Of a stretch of DNA of 64,000 nucleotides, positions 56,084-64,000 are shown one piece after another (the first letter of the stretch is position 1; every line of letters starts with the position of its first letter). Source of the stretch: Antitrichia curtipendula (Eukaryota; Streptophyta; Bryopsida; Hypnales; Leucodontaceae); NCBI GenBank assembly GCA_951230915.1, contig OX579641.1, positions 11,780,001-11,844,000 of the forward strand. Direction: 5' to 3'. The notes below the pieces were generated by a model. The model had not been told where the DNA came from and did not search any database. It saw only the letters and a program-made list of their open reading frames with translations. The translations under genes were made by a program, and so were the position numbers.

Positions 56084-58887
56084 TCACACATCCCCTTGTC
56101 GGCCAGCCTTAACAGCTCTTTTCCATGATTCTATCGCTTCCTTGTAAGGAAAATCATCAAGTAAAAAGAATTTCTGGCCAAACATGCGCACAACTAGGGG
56201 CAAGTGTTTCCCTAACCTATTCCGTTGACATGATTTCAGAAATTTCAAAGTGGAGAAACATCTCTCATCTTCCATTGAGCCAAGAACTAAGCAACAATCT
56301 ATTTGTGCAAGCTTAAAATATTCCGAGATAAGCTTAGAGAGATGATGGGACTACGAAAGCTTACACCACAACTTTACCACAGGGTTTATATTGAACGGTG
56401 GACCACAGTCTGCATCCACATTTGACCTCATCGCCACTTTAAACAAGCCCGCCTGGTTGTCAAGTGCTGATGCTGAAAGCATCTCTGGAACAGTGTATGC
56501 CTTACCCACGGCATTCAAAGGCCCTTGGTTCATTACCCTGGCTGAGCAATAGAATTGCTTCAAAATAGACAAGTGGTGGGCGAAAGTTTGCTCTGCCCCA
56601 TCCTAGCGCCAGTACTGTGGATAAACAATCCTGAAAGCATCCAACAGTTCCTGCTGAGGAAAACGGTGATCAAGTTCATCACACAAGCACTGTGCAATCT
56701 CTGCATGCAAACAAAGCAAGATGCATTAGAAAAAAAAATCGGCAAGTGATTCAAGTATGCCATTCAAGTAATAAAAAAAAATGCAAGAGAAGAAGAAGCC
56801 TTGAAAGTTGAAAGGCAAACATTGAAATATAAAAAAAAAAATAAGCAAAAAAAAAAATGGAATATGAAGCAAACCGGCGTCACAGCAAGGAAAGACAAAA
56901 ACAAAGCATATTTCACATAAAGAGGAAACTTACCAGAAAATTGCCGCTCAATGTTGTCCTGGACACGGTTGAATTCTTGCCGGGTCACAAAAAGATGGTT
57001 GCCAGTTGCCTTGTCGTGACAGCGGGCATACATAGTACCATGGCTGAAATCAAAAAGTAAGTGGACAATTCTACTATCTCCTGGCAAAGGACGCCACTAC
57101 AAAGGTATTTCGGCACAGGACAGTGTCACCAATTCGTTGTATCGGGGAAAATCAGCCTTTTGGTATGCTGTGGAAGCATTTAGAAACATTCTCCCCAACT
57201 CAACCTGGCAAATCTTAATAGCTTGTAAGAAATCACAAATGAAGATATCACGCGTCTGTGACAGCTTGATCAAGCAATGCACAACGTTTACAAGTGGAAT
57301 AAAGCAAGCCAGAGAAAGCAAGAGCTCAACATTGGCAAGTGAATCGAAGTTATCAGCGACACCAGGATGCGGTTTGTGACCAGCAGAGGCGGTCATATCT
57401 TGCGCCATTTTTACCAAAAGAGTGCGGTACTCGGACATGATTCTGGCAGCCGGGCTTCTCATTGATATCCACCGTGTTTCCGCATTTCTAAGCATTTTGT
57501 TTCCTTTAGTTTCCATGAGGTTAGCAAGCTTCTGCAATTCAGCATGGCGCTTGTTGCTTTTGCAAAAATAACTATAAACGGACTGGAAAAGACCTTCAAG
57601 ATGGGACACCATAGGAAATTTCGAAATGGTCTCCACCACAAGGTTAAGACGATGGCTGACTCAACTTGCACCGATTAGAAAGGGCGCCCATTTCTCACAA
57701 ATCTGGATGGTAACTCCCGTTTTCAATCCTTAAAATGTAGAGACCCCATTAGCTCCAAAGCAAACTAATTTAGAAGCGATTTCCTCATGAGACAACCCCC
57801 CTTCCCCCAACAATGCATTCATGATTACCTCTGTAATTGGACCAGCAGTACCGCTGTCTGCAATGTAGGACAAATGCAGCAAGTGCAACACCTTCTCCCA
57901 ACCATCCATCACGTAAACGTGAACACCAATCCACGACGTTGAATCCATAGCAGTAACCTCGTCAGCACTAATAGAAATGATACTAGCAGCCTGAACAACG
58001 CTCCTCAAAGCACCAAGAACTGACTCATGCAAGTGCTCACTCATTTCCCAGCCGGTTGTCTCCGACCAATGCTTTCTGGGAAGATTTTTTACCTTCAGTT
58101 GCCGAAGCAACTACTGTTGTCGCTCGTAGTCACACATTGGGCGACCATTAGCAAGAATGTGGAAAAGGGTAGAGAATTGCACTCCCTTCCTTTTCAGATC
58201 GGCTTCAAGACCTCCAAGTAACTGCTTAGTGACAATGCCCGCTTGCTTTCGGGTTGCCTACAACATGCACAACTGCAAGTGTTTGTAGAAACGTTTGACA
58301 AACATGTCGCTTTTCTTCAAGTGCGGCAAGGGAACACCATCTTCACGGCAGGTACGCTTCCCCTCGTGCTTCTCCAAATTGTCTAATTTAGGCACCATCA
58401 CCTTACGCCGCCTCGTGATTGTTGTGCAGCTACGACAGACCACGCCCACCACATCGCCATTTGAGTTGAAGTCTCCCTCAGCCCACGCAAAACGACAAGC
58501 CTACACCTCCTGCCAACGTCGGGTGATTGTGCTAGGGGCGACCTTGGCCTTCTTCCGCCCCGTTGCAGCCCCTTTCCGGCCTCTCTTTCCCTCCACCGCA
58601 GGAACGTCACCGTCGTCGTTGAGGGTGCTTGGCGAGACAACAGTCGCCTCCAAAGTTGCGCCAAGCGGCAGCACAGCACATGGAGGTAGCTGCGACAGGT
58701 GAGTCTCTGAGACATGAGTAACCTCCACGTCCATCAGTAGAGCATTGGGCATCACATATTTGCCCAAACCACTCGTGTTTCGGCTGGAGCCAAAGGTCCG
58801 AACACGAAAATTCTCTGGCAAGCGCAAAGGGGGAGCCTTCGGAAGATCGGATAATGAAGGCAGCCTGCAGTCCTGCACCCAAAACAC
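56084..58887 (-). pseudogene. decayed hAT-like transposase gene (DUF4371 / zinc-finger 862 type), one intron
   Basis: On the minus strand a single frame runs from about 58887 to 56084 once an intron at 56701-56933 is removed (donor CTG/GTAAGTTT, acceptor TTTGCATGCAG). Visible parts, in order, are a basic N-terminus, a Cys/His segment (CRSCTTI..., EKHEGKRTC) near 58440-58330, KHWSETTGWEMSEHL, the SISADEVTAMDSTSW block near 57960 with catalytic Asp, SHRLNLVVETI near 57640, ETRWISM near 57480, FPQQELLDAFRIVYPQYW near 56640, and SMEDERCFSTLKFLKS near 56260, the hAT C-terminal block. Eight premature stops break the frame: 58501, 58258, about 58111, 57730, about 57659, 57097, about 56613 and 56351. 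No frameshift was found. Inactive transposase; family clear. Confidence 0.85.
56701..56933 (-). other. intron of the hAT/DUF4371 pseudogene
   Basis: The 233-bp intron has GTAAGTTT at its 5' end and a T-rich tract with TGCATGCAG at its 3' end. Removing it joins ERQFS to EIAQCLCDELDH and brings the downstream frame, which is otherwise shifted, into register. Confidence 0.8.
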
Positions 58888-60229
58888 CCCAAGCTAGTAG
58901 AACCCGACAAAGCAAACACTCAAAAATGCAAACAACAACTGCCAAAATCGAAATTCTCAGCGAACCCAGAGCCCAGAGGTTGATCGCAAGATGCGCAAGA
59001 CGCCACCAGCAACAACAACTCGCAAAGTAAAGACCAGCAACAACAAATTGCAAATTGAAGATACACAATGTGCAAAGGTAAGGTGAAAAATGCAGATGCA
59101 CAAATCACAATGGAGCTGTGGTTATATTTGTGGCTAATCCGATACTCTGATCACGTTCAAGGTTTTTTATCCATTGCCGCATTCAAAATTGTGAAGCCGC
59201 CTGTCACCTTGACTGCCTCATCCCGCCTCCATTCCCAAATTGCAATAAATGCAGGAGAACGTGAAGATTGAATGTTTAACCTCCAAATCTCGCCAAATTA
59301 CACAACAGCAAGGAAGTGGCGCAGTATTGGCAAATTTGACATTATTTCCAGGGCAACTTTTCCAGCGCCATTCAAAGGCCAAATGCGGAGGGAAACTAAA
59401 TTTCAAATACAAACTTCAATGAAGACACAAATCTCCATGAGCGCCAAGGACAGGCCAACGACAACGATGGCAGCACGTCGCCAACTTGCCACTCACACCA
59501 AATTATTGCTAAACCGGATCCAAACAATGAGCAATTAATGCGAAAAAACACATTTGAGTGCAAGCAGATGCGCTAAATAGGTGGGGTTTTGGCAGAGGGC
59601 GCCAAACCCTAACCTTGCTAACCTCCACCCTATGATGGAGCCGCCTGCGAAACTGATCGACGGCACAGCAGATGCAGCGCTACCAGATGAAAAATATTTA
59701 GTCATCCCAGGCTATTGCGGACAGTGGATGATAACTAGAATTGCGACATCTTGCGCAGCAGCCCGGTGGATTTTGCTCAAATTTTTTTTTAAAACAACAT
59801 TTCTCCCATGTACATTTCGCACATGTACATTTTGGGTAGAAAACTGACGCAATTTAGCCAATTTGGGGATCACTGGTCCAAATCATCTGGAGTAAACAGA
59901 AAAATGCAAGGGTCCGTTCAGCGAAATAGGAACCCTCATTTCCAGCATATGCAATGGTTTTTAAGACTCTTTGTTGTTTCTGTACTGTAATTGAATGATG
60001 TGATTAGCGTCGCTGATTTTTCTCATTTGTTCTTTCAATCTGTAAGTTACTGAATGCTCTCATTACTTGCATGTGCAACTTTTGATTCAATCCACTCGTT
60101 TTTTTCAACTTCATAGGCACGATTGAAAGTTTGAAACCCCAGCCTTCGGCATTCGGTTCTCTATTTCTACAGGGCTGGCTCATTTCGACTGCACTAACGA
60201 ATTCTCTCCGGATCCCAGTCTGTCACTAT
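58888..60229. other. region upstream of the hAT/DUF4371 pseudogene, no recognised gene
   Basis: Mixed composition, somewhat richer in GC than the surrounding DNA up to about 59700. It may include the 5' part of the transposon. Terminal repeats were sought and not found. Open frames here lack recognisable similarity. Confidence 0.5.
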
Positions 60230-60474
60230 CACAGGAAGATTTCGTGGCATTAGCCCCTGGGGCTAAAGTTTTGGAGGGGTCTAAACTGCCCCACTTTAGA
60301 CCCCAAGGCTTAAGCCCGCATGAACTTTAGCCGGGCCAAGGTGGGACATTTTGGGGTCTAAAGTAGTGTGAAAAAAAAAATCCGAGATTTTTCAAACACT
60401 TTGTACAAGGGGGCTAAAGTGGGGGCTATTCCTCAAAGGATTAGCCCCGGTTAACGTCACTAAATCTTCCTGTG
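60230..60474. mobile_element. 245-bp MITE with CACAGGAAGATTT termini
   Basis: The ends CACAGGAAGATTTCGTGGC and the complement of GACGTCACTAAATCTTCCTGTG-like sequence pair over about 25 bp. TAT occurs on both sides (60227-60229 and 60475-60477). The interior is rich in GGGGCTAAAG / CTTTAGCCCC palindromes, giving strong secondary structure. Superfamily not determined. Confidence 0.75.
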
Positions 60475-61039
60475 TATATGTGCAGCTAGCTAGCGGCCTA
60501 TCCTTTGAACGTTAACGTATCGATCGAGGTAGCTATCAATCTTGTACGTACTGCCAACGATTCACTTCTAGCTCGATTTTGAAACTACTGATCGAGTAGA
60601 TACTTGTAGCTTCTGATGAAACCACTAATTAAAACACTTCTTGACAATGTTGAAAGTATCACTGTGATTCGGGTGACAAGATTTTTGCCGATTCTTGATG
60701 TTTTAATTCGAATCAAGCGTTTGTAGTTCAGATATGGTATAGATATTGTTATAATACAGATATAAGTATATGTACTATAAAGATACAAATACGGTACGAG
60801 ATACGGTTTAGGGTACAAGATACGGATACGGGTGGGATATACTTGCCACCCGCACCCCCACCTGAAAATTACAAGAGGTGGGATGTCAAAAATAAAAATT
60901 AATTAAAAAATTTTGAGCTCACGAGTTTTTAGTTTTTTTTTGAGCTTGTTGTGACAATTTGTTACAATGACAATGACACAATGAGCAATGAGCTCAAAAG
61001 TGGCAGTAGATGCTATTCCCAATAACTTGCATATTAATA
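60475..61039. other. AT-rich stretch, nothing recognised
   Basis: Contains a GATACGG/GATACAG-like short-motif region (60730-60840) but no gene, RNA or transposon terminus that I can support. Confidence 0.5.
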
Positions 61040-62430
61040 CACCTTGCATAATTTTAAAATTTAGAGCTAGTTAGTATAATCATTCTTGAAGGACAAGTTG
61101 TCTTATTAAATTAGTTTGAGTAGTAGAATTGTTATCAAATTATTATAGGAATTGTGGCTTAAAAGTCAATGAGTTACAATGCCTAATGAAAATTTATGAA
61201 ATCTACACCTTAAATTAGGTTGTTTTGTTTTGTTTGATATGTGGAGACATGGCATGTTCAAAGGCTACAAAACAAAGCCCTTGCATTCCTTCGTGCATAA
61301 GCTTTATATTTGTAACAAGAATGCAACCTCTCACATATTAGTGTAAAAGTTCATGAATATCAATTTTTTTTTAAATCACTTTTATTTTACTATAATGTGG
61401 CAACAACACAAGGTACATTAGTATGCATATTCTATTCCTATCCGTAAACTAGAATCCGTCTTAACTTTCTTCTCATTAATCAAAATGGAATGGTTCAAAG
61501 CTTTAGACACATATATAAATCTAGAAAATCAATTTTAAATTTTTGTTTTTTAAAAATGTGATTTTTTTAGTTGCTCAAGCTGCTTAGGTTTAGAAAGAAA
61601 CTGCACATCATTCAATAACTTTTTAACCATCATGTAGTCAAAAGTTACAAAAATTGTTGTACCTTGAAGCTAATCCTTGACCACATGTTGTATGAAAATA
61701 TCAAAGGAAAAAAATGGAAATTTTGTTTTTGTTTTTGAAGAGTTGCTGAAAATTCCTATGTTGCCAAAAAATATTCTTTGGTCTTTTAGGGATAAAAATT
61801 CAATTGTCTTTTTATACAACTCAAAATTAGTGTTGCTTCTGAGAATTTATAAGAAACTATAGTGTCAAAAAGCTATTACATGTTCAAGTCACTACATTGA
61901 TTTGTCCTAATTTGTCCTAATAGTGAAGGGAGAATTACTATACAGTCACCTAGAAAATTAGTTTCACTATAAAATTTTACCTTGTAGATTTTGGTATGAG
62001 ATATATAGTAATAATTCAAACTATACTAATTCAAAATAGTGCAAGTTTGATAAATTAGTGTCCTAATGTCCCACACACTATTATTAGGACAAATCAATAT
62101 ACTTTTCAAAGAAAGTATCTTTGTTTTACATAAATACTCTTCTATGAACATTGGAGCATACTTATGAACAACCACATGGATGATCATTATGTTAGTTCTT
62201 AATACTTTAAGAAGAAGGTATGTTCGCACTTGGTGTTAAAGATGATGCTTGCAATTTCAATTCGGTCTAGACGTAGGTCTACATTCATTCGTAAGACCCT
62301 CAGTAACAACACTTATTAACACCAAGTGCAAACATACCTTTAGTCCTTGCCAACAATGAAGGCAAATTGTTACCAGCAGAGACAAATTGAAGTAATCTCA
62401 CAACTGTCACCTCAAGAGCAAGTGTCGAGC
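61040..62430 (+). repeat. dispersed repeat (copy B of the inverted-repeat spacer repeat)
   Basis: Direct similarity to 40221-41490, strongest at 61060-61190 and 61840-62410. The middle part (about 61200-61830) differs, probably by insertion or deletion in one copy. It contains the small MITE at 62215-62340. Confidence 0.75.
62215..62340. mobile_element. 126-bp MITE inside repeat copy B
   Basis: Inverted ends AAGGTATGTTYGCACTTGGT extend about 25 bp with one mismatch. Copy A near 41330 lacks this segment, but the join is too diverged to define the target duplication. Confidence 0.75.
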
Positions 62431-63236
62431 GCTTGATGGGTCTTACACTGGCAATGAAAACGAGGTTAATGCAAAGATTCTTTTTTTTTCCTTCTTCTTG
62501 GTTTCTTCGCTCGGATTAGCATAGTTTTTGAGTCTCCTCGATGCAATAGGGTTGCGCTTCATACTCTTCAGCGTCTTTGCATTAGTATTTAGTTTTCTTG
62601 CCAGTTACATTCAAGCAATTTGAATTTGTGAAGTAGTGGGTTCCCTGCATTGTTGTTACCGTCTCTGTGATCCTATTATTCCATTGCAACCGCCGGATTC
62701 AATGCCCATATAGTCTCTTTCTTGAAGCATAATAGCCTTTGGAATTGTTGTGTCATGTGAGAGCCTTTGATCGGTATCATTTCATTGAGTTTTTTCTGGC
62801 ACCTTGGATTTGTGGTGCTCACCCAAGAGTTTTGACCTTGTGGATGCTTGGGTTTTGTCCTAGAAGAGGAATACTGGCTGGTGTTTATGTTGTTATGTAT
62901 CAGATTGATGTGCAATCGAATGATTCACGCCATAATCTTGTAAGCTTTGTATCTGTCAATCCGATCTAGTTGAGCTTTGAGGACTTGTAGGGTTTGTTAA
63001 TTTGTTTTTGTGGTTCTGAATTGTGCGTGTTGGGGTAGAGAGAGTTTGAGAGGGAAGACGCATATTAGAAAAGAATATTTTTGAGAAGGTAGGAGCGTAA
63101 TCTTGCAGTACACTGCCTAGAAAATCTAGGTATATGCTGGAGCTTCATTGCTCCTTGCAGAGATATGAACATTTGCAGATTTTTGTGAGGGAAGTTCAGG
63201 TGTAAAGATGTGATGTAATTCAATTGTTGTGAGCAG
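62431..63236. other. upstream region of the plastid-protein gene
   Basis: Less AT-rich than the preceding DNA. It should include the promoter and first exon of the gene whose exons are at 63237 and 63826, but I could not choose a start codon with confidence. Confidence 0.4.
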
Positions 63237-63342
63237 GTGCTTCCTCCTTGAATTCTCAAAAGTCATCCTTGCAGTTTACACCGCAGCAAACTTGGCCATC
63301 ACAAATCTTTGGTCGCTGTGCTTCTGTCTTTGTTGAGTACAG
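63237..63342 (+). CDS. tentative upstream exon of the plastid-protein gene
   Basis: Open in the frame that continues into the exon at 63826: it ends with AG before a GT, and the next exon starts with A then CGA, together giving Arg-Arg before the Gly run. The encoded part is Ser/Thr/Gln-rich, as in plastid transit peptides. An acceptor-like GTGAGCAG precedes it. The donor (AG/GTTCTTG) is weak, so this exon is a proposal based on phase and composition. Confidence 0.4.
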
Positions 63343-63825
63343 GTTCTTGCTCACTGTAATTTCCTCCTTTGTAGAGAGTATTGAAATCTCTCTTGCTATC
63401 AATTCAAACTTAAGCCAAATTGTTCACTGTGCAAGTATGTCTTGGTCTCAACATCTTTGTTCAATTTCGGTGGAAAGGGAAATTGGATCTGAATGTAACG
63501 CAGTTGGAATGAAAGAAATTGGAGACCAAATGAGTATATTGTGGGTTTCTAAAGCCGGAATGCGTAGGTGCTCTAAAGTCATCCGACTCTAAAATGTATA
63601 ACACTGGTACATTGAATTACAACATTCCAAAAAATCCTCCTGTGTTTGGATAACCTAGGGGACACTTTTCTGGCATCCTGTCTGAATGTTTTTCTAGAAT
63701 CTAATTTGCCTGCACCGATTTATCATTCTAATATGTAAAGAGCATCATTGCTCAGTGTGTTTTCCAATAGTCTGTAACTCAAATTCATTTGAGTAACTAT
63801 TGATCATTCTCGTTCGCCTGCACAG

Positions 63826-63910
63826 ACGAGGAGGTGGCGGTGACTTTGTGGTTGGTTTTGTTCTTGGTGGGGTGGTCTTCGGTGCCTTAGGCTACGTGCT
63901 TGCACCCCAG
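63826..63910 (+). CDS. internal exon of a conserved plastid envelope protein
   Basis: The 85-bp exon lies between a T-rich acceptor (GCCTGCACAG) and the donor CCCCAG/GTAAAT. It encodes RGGGGDFVVGFVLGGVVFG followed by ALGYVLAPQ. The Arg/Gly start and the glycine-rich hydrophobic helix ending in APQ are typical of a small land-plant protein found in the plastid inner envelope (the Arabidopsis At1g42960 type, from memory). Its biochemical role is not established. The gene continues beyond the right edge of the window. It looks functional as far as visible and is the clearest ordinary host gene here. Confidence 0.75.
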
Positions 63911-64000
63911 GTAAATTTCTCCGTGTTTGTATACTATTGTGAATGACATAAGAGTGGAATTTAGAGTTCAATAACAATTTTTTTGGTTCTTTTGATTCAT

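Noticed and set aside
1..64000. tRNA, rRNA or CRISPR features
   Set aside because: No cloverleaf with proper arms, no rRNA core sequence and no spaced direct-repeat array was recognised; the GC arrays are contiguous minisatellites.

Overview
The window looks like nuclear DNA of a land plant. An exon near the right end (63826-63910) encodes the Arg/Gly-rich start and glycine-rich hydrophobic segment of a conserved plastid envelope protein family. The transposases with DUF659 and DUF4371 are typical of plants, and there is a short CCCTAAA telomere-like tract. Intergenic DNA is very AT-rich and full of old transposons. Tc1-type (DD34E) and piggyBac-type elements are uncommon in flowering plants, so a non-seed plant (fern, lycophyte or bryophyte) is my guess, but the sequence does not settle it.

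Region 1 (1-33150) is dominated by one kind of locus. Three unrelated protein families each occur twice: a hAT/DUF659 transposase-like protein (3-2480 and 22854-26384), a kinase-like protein with an HND catalytic motif (5469-3808 on the minus strand and 9921-11500), and a coiled-coil/RING-H2 protein (13901-16198 and 28004-30298). In the five copies whose upstream DNA is visible, a GC-rich minisatellite array of gtcc-type repeats (GAGTCCCCGCCCT, GTCCGCGCCCT or CCGTC-AGAGGACGG) is followed by a TATA box and then the start codon. Copies of a degenerate ~85-bp satellite lie between several of them. Frames are mostly intact but carry isolated in-frame stops, all of which could come from C-to-T changes at CAG, CAA or CGA codons. 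The set may be a co-amplified mobile or transposon-derived gene system.

Region 2 (33151-48900) is a giant imperfect inverted repeat. Two arms of about 3.8 kb (once later insertions are removed) flank a 4.5-kb spacer. Because each arm is the empty-site control for the other, several insertions can be delimited to the base: a TA-flanked MITE, a TTAA-flanked piggyBac-like element, a 0.94-kb element, a ~1.27-kb element and a MULE-like element. Each arm carries a degraded copy of the same unidentified gene-like segment.

Region 3 (48901-64000) is AT-rich with further MITEs. It also holds one compact GC-rich single-exon gene (54245-55270) with features reminiscent of beta-pore-forming proteins, a decayed intron-containing hAT/DUF4371 transposase gene on the minus strand (58887-56084), a second copy of the repeat that fills the inverted-repeat spacer, and the two exons of the plastid-protein gene at the right edge. 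No rRNA, tRNA or CRISPR was recognised.
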